Assembly (NCBI RefSeq): GCF_002999335.1
Contig: NW_020312061.1
Span: forward strand, 1 to 64,000
DNA: 64,000 nucleotides
Origin: Cyclospora cayetanensis
Taxonomy: Eukaryota > Apicomplexa > Conoidasida > Eucoccidiorida > Eimeriidae
Reading direction: 5' to 3'
The translations under genes were made by a program, and so were the position numbers. The notes under the pieces are model-generated. The model searched no databases. It saw only the letters and a program-made list of their open reading frames with translations, and was not told the DNA's origin. Every line of letters starts with the position of its first letter. The first letter of the stretch is position 1. Shown one piece after another: positions 42,452-55,740 of the stretch.

Positions 42452-44850
42452 GACTTATTTCGTAGACAGCACCGAACAATGCTGAATACCCTCCCCAACC
42501 CGCAACACATATCTGTGCATTCCGCTCACCAAAAGGTGGATGAAAAGATCAATACAAGGCAATGGGGTCGCTCAACTTCATCCAGGAATCTCATACCAAA
42601 GGCCGTCCGGCACCACTAGTTTTATGGGATTGTATGGCTCTCACTTCTATAAAACGAATCCCGTGAGGCGAAAATGTAGCACTAGTCAGACACTTATCAA
42701 ATCGTGTGATGCAATTCAAGTCCCCGGTCACTGCCAGCCTTCTTTCTTAGGGAGTGAACCCAACTCAATGCTGTGATCCCCAGCCCAGTGCGGGGTACTT
42801 ATACTACTGGGCCTTTGCATTCCTTGAGATGCAACCGCACGCTAGTTGGCAACACTTCGAGATCTCAACGTTACTAAACACATGTGTTGTCATTCGTTGG
42901 CCACACCTCTGTCCGCTGGGAGCTTCGCTCACACATTGACCGATTCACTAATGATGAATATCATTTGAGTTTGCCAAAACTACTATGCAAGCATGGCGAA
43001 AGATTATAATGGACTATTTCGCATCACTTGACGATGGCTGTACCGCAGTATCTGTGGGTATCGCTCCGGTTTTAGCAGTAATGCTCAAGAGCAGCTACTC
43101 TGATAGCAGCACGATATCCAGTTCCTATCGGAAAACACAACAGCATTTGAGCGCTCACATCTGTTCTTTGGTGGAGACAATCACGTCTTGGGGGTTTCCT
43201 TGTCTACGATGTGGGATTGAACTCGACCTTCAACGCGCCGCGATTACACGCTGGGGGGTTGTCCATTGATTAAGAGATATCAACAAACCAAATTTGCTTC
43301 TTACTGCAACTAATTTACTCCAGGCTGGGTTCAATTTTAATATTCTTTGAATAGTGTACATGAAAAAGCTAAACAAATGGCATGAATGAAAGGGAAATTC
43401 ACCGGTGCGACGCCCAACGTCGGCACTTAGAATCCTTATGCAATGTGTTGTGTTTCGTGGCAAGGAAAAACCTTTCTTACTAACGAAGTATAGACACGCA
43501 TTCTATCTGCAGAGTGAGCGCTTCTCTCAAGCAGCTCTTGTCTTCCCATACACCGAATAACAGGTGGGTATTCACAATGCATAACGAGAAGAACAACTAA
43601 ATCCAGAACATTTAAAAGACTTTTAGAAGTGGGCCAAGGCGTCCAAAATGCTGACGCTGTCTGTTGGGGGCAGTTCTTTGAATCGGTCCTCCTCTACAAA
43701 TTCACATTTGAAACACGAACGGATCCAGCAACACACAGGCCATTAATTGAATTGGAACAGCCTTGCAGTGGTCTGAAGAGTAAGGCAAGGTCAGGAATTT
43801 AGCAGAGCGATCGTCAATATGCATTTCATACATAACTCTCCTACGTTGGAAGGCGTTGGTTGAGTGTGCCCCTAGAATTTGCTTTATCTCAGCCTTCCTT
43901 AAAAGTCTGATGCATGGCTTGGCGCTGTTATATTCTCTGCCCAACACAAAAGGACCAGAACTTAACTCTCATGTGCCATTTATATGTCAGTAGATGCTAA
44001 GCTATAGTCCTCGTCACTGGACTGCCCTGAGCGTGCCCTAAGCTCTACCACGACTCTCATCTGTTCCGTTTACACTAATGCCGTGTAGCCCTACAATGTT
44101 GGACTGTGACGAATATTTTACAGGGGCCGACGACAAATTTCATGCTTCGGCTGGTTTTCCTTTTGCAAGTCTTCTTCATGAAAACCACGTGGGAAAATCC
44201 AACGCTGAATGTAGTACCAAAAAGCAACACAACACAGATATATTGATGAGGATAGCATAAAGCATCGCTCCTCTGTTTTGTGCATGATTGGGACACGAAG
44301 CTCATTGTTGCTTGCCATGCGCTCAAAGTGCGAACGAAAGTTGACGTGAACAAACAACAGAGCAGGACCCCGGCAGGATAAACACACATCTGATCTTCGG
44401 CCTAGAAAGATCCTAAAACTCATCACGCATCAAGCAATACATGATATACACTGATATGTTCAGTTAGAACATTTGCAATCCACTTCCTTACCTTGTTAGA
44501 TAACACATGCTCCAGACCATCTCAGGACAAGGCTTTTACTTGGCATCAATCAGGGCACAATCTCGGGAAGAATCCGAATATTTGAAATTTTGTCATTAAA
44601 TTATAATCAGAAGTACCGATGCTGCAGCAATATGGGGAGCATTAGCTGAAGTTCTAGGCCAGGTACTGCCCAGGCCTAGGACGGCAGGTAGACCTTTGGA
44701 AAATCCAGAAACTGGTAGAGCGTAGCTAAAGCCTACAGCCAGCGCATACCGCCTGAACAAGGGCCGCTTCACGACACAGGGTGCAAAAACATTGCTGGTA
44801 CAAAGCCTATAACCGATCATTTAATTCGCTGTAGACATAAGTGTTAAATA

Positions 44851-45002
44851 GGGGAAAAAATAGATTTGCATCATCTTCTGCCGATCAACTAGGAGGCGTT
44901 GTGCGTCACCCCCACGCCTGTCCAGTTGCTGTACAAACCCGACGTGTACCCCAAGCTCGTGGGTCTGATACCCTATAGCCGGCCACTTCTGAAGCTACAT
45001 TT
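44851..45002 (+). repeat. Diverged direct repeat, copy A
   Basis: About 150 bp aligned by eye with copy B at 46191-46342, at roughly 80 percent identity. Shared runs include ACTAGGAGGCGT, GCTGTACAAACCC/T, ACGTGTACCCC and TTCTGAA(G/A)CTACATTT. Confidence 0.85.
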
Positions 45003-46190
45003 AATTCAAAAAAATTCGTTTTGAATTACTTTCAAGTGCTCGCATTATGACTCCGTAGGAAAACTGCGCACCTTCACCGCCTGCGTGGCTGACGAGGCGT
45101 TACAGGTCGAGGGGTACGTAGCAAGGTCTGTAGAGTGCGTCCCCACATCGCATTCCCCATACTATAATCCTTGATAAAGGTTTTCAGACACTGACTTATG
45201 TGGCATTGCCGTCTTTATCGGCGCTGTCACTCAACGCTCATGAAAATTCCTAGTGCTTGTGGCTATAGGAAGGCTACTTTGCATGGACCGTGCACAATTT
45301 GACTTATCCAACAAAATGGATCACTAAGCTGCATAGCTTCGACTTCGAGCTGTCAGTAAAGTGAACTAGATCCTACAAGTAGGACTCGAAGCCCCGTGGG
45401 CAACCTACTGCCCTGCACAATCAGGTTGCCTGTATGGTATCTCGAACAAAGTGCTACGTATCCTAGTCCTCAAACATTGATGTTTTGCACTGCCCCACCT
45501 ATTGGCTGCTTATTCTAATGAGCTTTGTCGCAAGCTTTTATGCCTTGATATATTAATATTGATAGAGGATGATGCATAGTAATCACCTAGAGTAAATAGC
45601 ACGAAGGTCTCTCCGCTCCATCAGCGAGAGGTCATAGTTTTATCCCGTGCCTGTGCAATAATATTGTGCTACATTATTTATTTATCCGTGGCACACTTGG
45701 ACAGTATGCAGACGCATATTCACTGTTTCACTTGTGCTACCTGGCATTCGAAAGCACCTACTGGTAGCGTACCACATACTTTGGGCCTTTTAGTCTGACA
45801 TTCCTTGCTGCTCTGATCTAGTCTTCGTCTCAACCGTGGCGTGTGGCTGCTGATCCATAACGGTGCCTGCTTATTTGGAGGGAGACAACTAGGCTTTATG
45901 GAGGCTTTGAGTCGTTTCTGGGTGACGATCTGCTTTGGGAGAAAGGTACTGTACTGCAGGGGACTGATAGTAAAAATGCGGCCTCCACTGCTTTGTTCAC
46001 AGCTGAGGTTACGTCAATGCACTTGCAACTAGAGGCTTAGAGGCTTTATATGCCTTTAGAAAAACTGGACGGTTAAGCCCAACGAGCGGTGATTCACATA
46101 ACTCAATGTGTACATGGAAAGCTGCTGGTTCACAGGTGAATACGAAAACTCTGGGGAAAGTTGTTATCTGGGATCTGCGAAGATATTAGG

Positions 46191-46342
46191 TGGGGCCCAA
46201 AAAATATATTTGCGTCGTATATCGATTAACTAGGAGGCGTCGTGCGTCGCCCCCGCAACTGTCCAGCAGCTGTACAAACCCTACGTGTACCCCTAGCTTG
46301 TGGGTCTGACGTCCTGTAGCCAGCCACTTCTGAAACTACATT
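46191..46342 (+). repeat. Diverged direct repeat, copy B
   Basis: Same orientation as copy A, 1.34 kb away. The similarity fades on both sides of the ~150-bp core. No terminal inverted repeats or long reading frame are seen. Confidence 0.85.
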
Positions 46343-49300
46343 TGAAGGCTATGAATATAGTTCTATAGCTCTGCGCTGCACAAAGGGTGAATCATGTCGA
46401 ATGAACATGGAAGCTTAGGAGCTAAATATGCCGCCTGAAAGCGTGTATGGGGCGGTTGGGGTGCCAACACAACTAAGGGGACTGCTTGTTTCCGAGATTG
46501 AAACATGCAAGCGCTCCTGTCAAGATTGTGCAGGCCTTGGTATTTTACAGTGTTAAAAAAATTCGGTATATGCGAAAGCAGTGCTGTCTTGAGATCCTGC
46601 ATTTTTGGACACAGACACTTGAGTTCGGAAGAACCTGGGAGGTCTGTTGGAGAAGTTGTCGAGGTAGTTAAGGCCTTCTTGCGAGCCTTGTGGCTCACAA
46701 TCCCTGGTTAATATCAGATGGAGCTCACATATATATAGTACTTAGCACGACAGTGCTAGTTTATCCAGGGTAAGCGTGTTGTAGCTGTAATAAACCATCG
46801 CCGACGAAAGCTTCTAACTAGGAACCGAAATAGTCTAGCAGTTAGTAGCTTCGAACCTGTGTTCATGCAATCATCATACATCAGACTGGAGAGGAATGGT
46901 GCGATGAAGCTGCCTGCAAATGACAAACACTGCGAGCTCCTCTCCAAATAATCCAATCCAGCGGATTCGAAATATGAATGCGTCGGTGAGGAAGCGGTGG
47001 GTAACGAGTATTGGATTCGGTGCAAGACATCAGGGAAGGTGGGCAAGCTATATTGAAAGGCATAGGGCGTTGATGCATTACAGGAGTACCTCTGGACTGT
47101 GAGTATAAGCACAACGCAGTTCTTGTAGTGAACGAACTGTGCTATAGTGCCGCCAACCAACTTATTCGCTCTTAAAGGCGCACCCAAAGCACCAACACCT
47201 AAAACTCTCGACAGTTTGCATGCCGTGGAAAGGGCCATTATATCTATTTGGTTGTCTGTGCGTGCATTGCTGTATACAAGGCAGATAGGGGCTTTGGTGT
47301 AAGAGCTTTCACATTGGCCCAGAGGCCGTCAGTGCCGATAAATTCAAAAGTATCTGGCTGAAATGCATGTTTTTGCCATATAATCGGCTTTTACCTTTCC
47401 CACAGATGAGCCCAACTTTCTGCTTGATCTAGTTTAGGAGAAATACTATGCACCTATAGCACTGCCTGAAATACCATCCTTCCAACCATCTTCTTTAATT
47501 ACGTAAAATCCTTGCTTGATGATAATCAAAAACCATGCATCGGCAATAACCTCTAAGGATGGAAGGCCACTATAACTTATGAGCATGCAGACCTGTTAGT
47601 TCTTCATGTGGTATCGCCTACAGCGAGCCTTGGACCGCGAAAATATTGACCGCAGCGCGATTACAGTGGTAGCTCATGTCTTTGCTTTTCAAGTGTCTAT
47701 ATAAGTGGATGGGCCTTTTCAATCCTTGTCTGTAAGTTGATTATGCTAATCTCCCAAAATTTTGGCTTTAGAATCACCGTAGACAACATGCTGCGCTGAG
47801 GACCTCCAAAGGGACCCACTTCAGATCACACCAACTATGAAGCTCACTTTGAAAGTTTCGACTGCCTTGCACGTGGGGCTCTCTTTCCCATTAGACTCAC
47901 CTCTCAGACATTCAGCCATAGGGGGGATGGACAGGTAGAGTGCGCAGCACTGACTTGTTTACTAAATCGGAACATTTGCAGCTGGCTGCACATACCATGG
48001 ACAGTACACGCACACATTTTAATCGTACGTTGAACTCTACCCTGTATCCAATAAGATTTACAAAGAGCTAAGACTGAGAGTTCTCACTTTACCACTTCCC
48101 AATAAAATGTAACTAGTGTAGTAAAAATGATGAGGATATCTTCCCCTGGTATCTTAGTTGCCTTACGCAGTTGAAAAGCCCGACCGTTCTGAAGGTAAGC
48201 AAGTAATTCGATTCTATTCCTAGGCACAGTCTTCGTATAATAGAAGAGAGAAAGTAAACCTGTAAGATAAGGGAAAGTTGGGGGAAAGCAGCAGTTTCGG
48301 TTCCTTAGATGTAAGGCCAGTGCAATGCTCTTCCTTGGATCATTGGCTCCATGGATGGTAAAAAGGGCTGCTGAATGATGTAAAAACTGTCATGGGAAAA
48401 TGTTTTAAAGCTAAAATATGTTCGAACTTTTGCTTATAATAAGGGGTTTTTTTCCTGATAATCTCTTTCACTACCTTTTGCAGCAGCTAGCCGTGGCCGG
48501 CCACTGCATGCGCAGAGCACCTAGCCATTACCGACTTCATGAAACTATCCAACCCAAGCCTGCCCCAGCCCAAGCACTATTTTGCCTAAACCATAAGCTT
48601 ATGTACTTAAAAATATTGAACTCGAAGAGCCTGAAAAAGCCACCGTCATGTCTTAGTGGTAATTGCCAAAAAAAGTTCTAAGGCATAGTACGCCTGAACT
48701 ACCTAATTTAGTTTGACCTAACAGACTCCAAAATTTGCTATTATTCTGGTTCATTTCTGCTATATGCTATAATGCACTTGGGACAGCTAGACTAATTTGC
48801 CTCGAGATGCGCGTTCCTGCCTTTTTGGGGCTTGGAAGTAGGTCAAGGTGCATGCGCATTCCGCATCGAGCTGAAGAATTGTGATCGATGCAGGGATACG
48901 GCAGCCATGCAGTATACTGCGTGCTGCGGGGTTTCCATTTTCTTCCTTGCACTTTCGCCATCCAAGGACGTGAAGACCTCCGATCCCGTCGCATTGAGAG
49001 CAGCGTCTACGGCAGCCCTATGTTTGAGGCAATGAACCGCCGATTGCTATAGGAGACTTTCGGCGCTCTCAGAGCTTGCCGGAGATTACTCCTTTGCTTC
49101 TCTTTGCTTCGTTTTCCTTATTGCGCCGTGGGATTGCCTTAGGACCTTCCCTTCATGAATGTTGCCGCCCGTACAGATCGACACACGGGGGCTTCCACCA
49201 TATCTTTTCCGTTGTTCTCCGGAGCCACCAGGTATAAAACATAAAAGCGTGTCTTTTTAGTATGAAGGCGTCTCACCTACTGGATAAAGTAATTTTTACG

Positions 49301-50336
49301 ACGGTTTATTCCCACGTGGTTATGTTTTCGTTAGATGCCGAATGGCTGGCAGTGTGTCTGAAGAGCTAATGCATTGTATCCTGTGATTCTTGCTTTCATA
49401 TTTCCAATAGAAAGGTGTCTACAATGTGTGTATACAAAGTTGACAGTGCAAATTTTTTCAAATATCGCATGAAATGTTGCAAGGTGCTTGATGGCTGTTG
49501 TGGTTGTTCGTGGACCCCGTCTCGGCGAGGCCGGCCACCATGCGAGAGAATAGTTCTTTTGAGGTTAAAACTGAGGGGAACGTAGTTTTTAAAATTTTTC
49601 GTATGCAATGGCTACGCAGGTGGCGGTTCTTTTCGTAAGGGGGACCGGAGAAGACGCGTAACAGCACACATCGGCTGGAGGCGGTCGGCAAAGTTCGGAG
49701 GACGGGTGTCCCCCTGTACGCTTGGGATCACCCAGATCAGCTGCTTCTTACACCGGAATGTACAGATCCTGCAATTCTTATTCACTACAGTCTCCCTTAT
49801 ACACCAAAAGAAGAAATCAAGACAGCCGTAGGTTGCAAGAAGGAGAGGGTTTGCTGCCTCTGCAGCAGCTTGGGGTGCAGCAGGCACACCTTAGATCTGT
49901 AGGTGATCTATAGTCTGACGGCTGCACGAGGGCCCCCCAAAGCAAAGAGCCGTTTACGCACACCTCTCCCAAGCTGAAACGGCTTGCAAGAATAGTTGTA
50001 ATGTTTCATACAGGACCAGCGAGAGCACCAGCTGACCGATCTGCAGCAGCCCCACATCTGCAGTTTGAAGTCGAAGCGTAGACCCACGAGCACCGGCAGG
50101 CGGGCGAGACGTGCCTCTACGCCTTCGTTGTTTTGGGTTAGAGGTTAAGGATCTGATTTATGTTTAGTCTATCTGTTGCAAGACCTTGATTCTTCTTTCT
50201 TTCCCCTTTGTGGAGCCCTCACACCCCAAGAGAGGGAGACGCTGTGTTCTTTCTCTCTCCCCACGCCACAGATCCCTCTATTCTCCTTTCTTGTGCTCTA
50301 CTCCTAGATCTATCCAGCTGCTGACACCCCCACCCA

Positions 50337-53300
50337 ATGATGACAGCACGTGCCGGACAGTTCCTCCTTAGGGCTCCCCCTCCTCCTGGCACTGCCGCCA
50401 CTCTCCCCCGCCGTCTCTTCGCCGCCTTCCACGATCCCTTCGCACCCAACTACCCCCAGACTGCCGAGCAGCAAAGAGATCCCAGGCCTCAGAATGGCAC
50501 CACAGTAGGAGATCCTTCTGCTGTAGCGCCCAGTTCGTATCCCTATGCGAATAACTCGCCCTTCGAGGCCCCCGCGGGGCCCCTCTCCACCAGCACCTAC
50601 GATCCTTCCCAAGCCGGCGCCCCCTATGGACAGTTTGGAGTCGCCGATGGCGGAGCAAGCGCATACTGCACACCTCCAGGAGGGGCCCACCCTGGTGGCG
50701 TCCCCGAAGGCCCCTACGGGGGAACGGCTTATGCTTACCAGCCAAGTGTTGCCCCTTTTCCTCCTTACCATGGAGCCTCTCCCTACGCCCCGCCTCCCGT
50801 CGGCGGGGTAGGGTACTACCCCCCACCGCCGATGGGGGGCCCCTATGGAATGGCTCCGACGTATCCCGGTCCTGCCCAGCAAGGCCAGGCTGCGTGGGGC
50901 CCCTCTCAACCTCAAGGTGGCGCTGCATGGGGCACGCAGGGGCCTCGTGGAGGCCTTCAGAGCTCTCCCGCGAATGAGGGAGGGGGTCCCCCTCCCTTGA
51001 CTGCGCGGGAGAGGCAGCGCCAGTTCTTGAGCGCTGCCCTCTTGGGAGAGCTAGACGCTCTAGAAGCGAAGAACAGCGTCTCCCTGTACTTGCAAGGTCT
51101 CAATGGGGCCAAGCTGGCGGGCAGGCTGGGCCCCAAGGAGTGGCTGTACGCTACAAATGTGCTGAATGAGCTCCTGCGCCGTGAGGAACAAGATGAAGCA
51201 GATTTTGGTCTGCTGCTGCAGCAGCAGCTGCTCCTGTTGCAGCAGCTTCGGCAGTTGCTGCGGGGCGGACGAAGCAACTTCCTCCCCCACGATGTAGCTC
51301 TTCTGGCTGCAAATGCAGCGCGCATGCAGGCACTCTTCTCGATGCACTTCCTTACGAGAGAGGGAGCGCAGAAGGCACGTGATGTCCTAGCGAATCCCTC
51401 GCCCGCCTTGCGGCAGGCGCTGCAGATAGCGGCAGGGGAGGAGACAGCCGGCGCTGCAAGTACCAAGGGTGAGGGGCCCCTTTCTCTCAGCCTCTACAGG
51501 GGTCTCTGTGACGACCTTGTCTCGGAGCTGATCTTCTGCTGCGCCAAGAAGGTTGAGGCATACCCTGCCTCAACGCAGCCCTCCCATGTTAGGGCCCTTC
51601 CAACGTTGATGCGGGCAGCTCCGGCGCAGCTGTTGCCGAGGGAGCCGCAGCAGCACCAGCAGCAGCAGATGCAGCAGCAGATGCAGTACACTGTAAAGCG
51701 CGTCAAGGCCGTCTGGACCGAAGTTCTCCTCCGTATCTGTCCCCTCTTGGGGAGATACGAAGTTCTCCAACTGCTCCAAATCCTTCACGGGGCCTCTGCT
51801 CTAGCAAATCGGAAAGTTATTCGGGATAACGACCTTCTCACCCTTACCCAAGGTGAGCAGGGTAATCGTAGTGGTCTCGGCGTAAATATCATATTGTCTC
51901 AAACCGCGCGAGTTGTTCTTTTTGTCGCTTCTAGCCTGTGGTGGCCTGCCCCCTTAAGTGCTGCCCCTGTGCAGGGATGCAGCCGGCTGAGAGTGCACAT
52001 TTTTTGCGCTTTTTGTATGAACTCAGCTGCGGGGGCACTCCTGGATCAGGAGCGGTTTGTAGCGGAGGTTTCAGAGGCACAACGCGCACGCATCTTACAG
52101 GAATTCTTCAGATGGTCTATCGAGACGAATGCGCCTTTCGCATTTGTTCGGCATGTGGCATGGAAGTCGACGCGTTTATTCAAACTGAATGTCAGATGGT
52201 AGGCTTGTGGCCGCTTTTCTTCGAAGCTTGGCATGCACAGTGTCACTCTTCTTTCTCCTCTCTTTGCGCTGAGCTGCCTCTCGGCTCTGCATCGCCAGCT
52301 GCGCTCCGTTCAGTCCGCTTTCCTCTATGCTTTGCCCAGTGGTATTCGCGGTGTTGGCCCCTTCATGCCTGTCGCCTTGGACGTAGGCACCGTCTCTGCC
52401 TGCTTGCATGCATGCGGCATGCACACCAGCCTCCCGGGGCGAGCTGCCGTCTTTCTTGATAGGTTTGACATCCCATCTGAAAAGGGAATCTGTAAAAGAA
52501 TTTCGCGATGTGTGCCGAAATTGCAGGCTCTCCTCGAATGAAACTGCCCGGCTTCTGCCACTCATCTGCGCGAACCGCGTCCTCTGTGAGCTAGCTGTCC
52601 CCTGTATATCGTTTGCGGCTCGTCCTGCTGTGCGGCAAGTGGTATAGCCTGTTTCGCGTGCAGCGCTGCTGCTGCGCTTGCTACTTTGGAGCTTACTCTT
52701 GGTGCTCTTGGTGGCTCTAGTTTCTGGAGTCATGTTGATATGTTGCTGCTGGTGGAAATGCTGTATTGCCGTGCTGCTTGTTGTGCGGCCGCCTGCAGTG
52801 TCTGAGGACGAGTTGGCATTCTTCGTCCAGGTGCTGCTAAAGAGGGTTTCCAGAGCAACGCCTTTGTACGCTGAAGCGCAAAAGCTTTCTGCCGATGCCG
52901 CTGCTGCTGCCCTCTTTGGCGTGTCATTGAATGGTGTCGACCCCCGTAAGTTGCTACGAGAACAGACGCTTGGGCAGGCAGATCAAGGGCTGACTGCAGA
53001 GAGGGCGAAATGATGAGCATACCCATGGGAAAGACGACCGACAGGAGCGGATGGGACCGAGTAGGGGGGGTTTCCGCCCTTTAAGGGGCAGATTTCTTCT
53101 TTGCTTTTACCTTGTTACCATATTTGGCAAAGCTACCGTCAAATCGTCGCTCTCTCTGAATCTCTCTTCATCCGCCATGTTGCTGCGTTTGCAGAGCGCT
53201 TTTCGGGTTTAATAGTCCATCTTTTGCACGAGGCTGCGGGGCTCGACGAACTGCCACGTTCGCAGTCGATTGTATTTGCGGTGAGCTGCTCTGCTGGCTA

Positions 53301-53428
53301 CAGTTAGTTGCCTCTGCGTTGAGAAAATAAAGTGGAGATAATAACATACTCTTTAGTCGCCTTCCTTGACCGCCTCAAAGCTGCAGCACCGGCAAAGGAT
53401 CCACTGACCGTCGGGATGTCTTTCTTAC

Positions 53429-53476
<48 letters not shown>

Positions 53477-55740
53477 GCGTAACGCCAACTTGCCTGTTTG
53501 CGATTGTTGCAGCGTCTCTGCTGGGCCCTCTGCGCGCTAAAGGCCTTCGACCCGGCAGTGGCTGGGGACTCTTGGGAGGCCTCCGAAGCTGCGCGCCTGC
53601 TGCAGAGCGCGATAAAGAGAATAGAGGCAGATCATGCAGCTTCGCTTGCTCTTCTGCCGGTAGGCTGGCATTCGTCTGCGTCTTCGTGTGCCGCCATCTC
53701 GGTTCTTGCTGCTTCCTACTTTGTTTCATCTTTCTTCTCCAATCATTCTCCCTCCTCCGTCAGCCTCGTTTCGCTCTCACCTGGCGCCTGTGCTTTCTTC
53801 CTTTCCCGTTGGGTCGAATCCTGTTTTGATCCGCTTTCTATAAGACGGCCGGCCCCTTAGCTTTCACTTCTGTAGTGTCTCAATAGGTTTGGCGAGTGCG
53901 CATCATTTCGTTTGACTTCAGGATATTCTCACTGAGGTAGAGCTTTCTAAGGACTTGCTGCCACACTTTCAAGTGCCGGTATGTTTGCGTACTTGGGGAT
54001 CCCGGGTCTGTCGCTTGTTACACGTCTTTCTTCTCCAGTTGCTGCTGAGGGGGACATGCATTGTGCCAAGCTCGCTCTCTGATCTCGTTAAGCTCTATGA
54101 TCCGCTTCTCTTCTTTTCGCCCATGACTTCACATAGGCGTGTCTTTGCCTCTCAGTGCATCGGTTCTGCGTGCCGTGCCCTCCCATTCCTCGCGCCACAG
54201 TCCTGAATCCTCCCTGCATGTTCCTTCCTTGTCCTTCGTATCTCTATCCCCCTGCTCCCCGAACCCGCGCATGTGTGTGGTTCAGCCATCTCTAGAGGCG
54301 GCAGCGGCAGAGGCATCCCGTGTGCAGGCAGCACTGGATAGACGCCAGAGCCGCCGTCTGCATTTTACGCTAAGAAGGGCCCTCGAAAAGCTGGGGGCTG
54401 AGGTGGTACCTGCCGCCTCTCAGGACGAAGAGACTGACCTAGGCCAGGTGCAAGGGGACGGCGGCCCAGGTATTGATGTAGAGGAGCAGCTGCAGCGGCA
54501 ACTCCCTTCAAAGAAGACAAACCCTAATGCAGGGCCTCAGGCAAAATGGGTTTACAATGAACAACTTGGACCATACAATGTGTCTTTTTATTGCCCTGCG
54601 AGGAAGGTGCGTTACTTCTTCAAAGGACCTCGTGGCGGTCTCACGATTGTGGGTTGTTCGTAGAGCTGCTGCTTTCACAACGGCACGGGCGTTGTGGGCC
54701 CTTCTAATTTGTAGCACCTGCACAGGGGCCCCGTGATTTCTTATAAGGCCCTTACGAAGTTGGGCACGGTGACTCCTAACTGAGTGCCAGCTCATCTCAA
54801 CCATCGAACGGTTTATCGCAGTCGCTGCCGCCGCCGACTTTCTCTCTTTCCGGAGGCGGTTTGTCCCAGTCGTACATTATTTCGAAGCGTTTGCCGATTT
54901 TTCCTTGTGCATGCAGTTGGTGTTGGAGATCGATGACCGCTGCCTAGGGCGTAAGGCTTTTCTTCCTGCACTGCAGGTTTTTCGCCGGTGCCACTTAGAG
55001 GGTGGAAATGGTTGCTGGTTTTCAGCACGTGAGTCACTGCATGTGTTTTCACGTGGCAAGGACTTGGTTGTGTGTGTTGATTGTGCAGCAAGCAAATATG
55101 TGAAGAAGCGCCACCTGGAGTCTCTCTTCAAAGACGAAGGTAGGGATGACCATGACCCTGTTACCTGCCGTGTATTCAGTTTATCGATGTGTATTGCTGT
55201 TTGAAGAGACCCTTCTGGTTCAATGACTCCAGTGTCGGCGCTACTTTTGAAAGGTGGTGCCTTGTGGGTTGCGCCACACAGTATTACATGGATCGCTGCT
55301 GATTGTTAAGCCCCCTTTGAGAGGTGCACGCATCTGAACAAACATTTTTTCACCTGTGTTTGTGGCGGATTCAGGTTTGCGGGTTTTGGTGGTCGGGGAG
55401 CATCTTTTCCAGCTCTCGAGGGTAACGGGCGAACAAGGTGTTGGTAAGCGCATTTACGGGGATGAAAGGGCCCTCACTCGTTTTTCAAACTGTTTGCCTG
55501 AGATATCTGTTCCCCTATTCCTTTTAGAGCTGGAGCTATGCCAAAATGTGTGTCCTTCCTGCGCTTTCAGACATTTTGCGTTCTGCCATAAACGCAGCTC
55601 AGCGGGCGGACGAGATCTGTCCCCCTCGTCACGTGCAGCTCCAGGCTCTGCTCAAGAGGGTATCTCGGCAGAAGCCTAAGGCAGAAGAGGTTACGGCTGC
55701 TGTAGCAGAGGCCTCAACAACAGGAACAAAGGGCCAGTGA
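50337..55740 (+). CDS. RAP-domain protein, probably mitochondrial (about 12 exons)
   Basis: RAP-domain proteins of apicomplexans are mostly linked to organellar RNA processing. Exons: 50337-51852, 52027-52114, 52274-52341, 52799-52945, an uncertain exon ending at 53280 (contains QIVALSESLFIRHVAAFAER), 53513-53659, 53922-53978, 54286-54606, 54917-54950, 55089-55139, 55375-55443 and 55571-55740. All joins keep phase except the one into the uncertain exon. The N terminus starts at ATG 50337 with an Arg/Ala-rich segment (LPRRLFAAF) like a presequence, followed by a Pro/Gly/Tyr-rich stretch and a helical middle. The RAP domain is assembled from four exons: YNVSFYCPARK, LVLEIDDRCLG, SKYVKKRHLESLFKDEG and LRVLVVGEHLFQLSR. 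A short helical tail follows. The RAP call rests on this pattern, not on a search. Confidence 0.78.
53431..53472. repeat. (TA)n microsatellite
   Basis: About 40 bp of TA repeats in a RAP-gene intron, shortly before the acceptor of the exon starting at 53513. Confidence 0.95.

Larger units (their letters stand above)
42452..50336. other. 7.9-kb gene-poor stretch
   Basis: Between two plus-strand genes I find no conserved protein block, exon chain, rRNA or tRNA on either strand. It is visibly more AT-rich and has fewer CAG runs than the genic parts. The longest frame is a 160-codon minus-strand ORF at 46756-47238 starting at an ATG; it matches nothing I know. A pair of diverged ~150-bp direct repeats lies at 44851-45002 and 46191-46342. 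A lineage-specific gene, a non-coding transcript or decayed mobile DNA could hide here. Confidence 0.55.

Noticed and set aside
46756..47238. 160-codon minus-strand ORF as a gene
   Set aside because: No conserved block, no splice partners and no neighbour context; could be chance in a long gene-free stretch, so kept only as a remark.
50310..50928. Long Arg/Gly-rich minus-strand frames
   Set aside because: They are antisense to the Pro/Gly/Tyr-rich first exon of the RAP protein.
53332..53860. Plus-strand frames spanning the (TA)n run
   Set aside because: They cross the microsatellite and intron; the real exon here is 53513-53659 in another frame.
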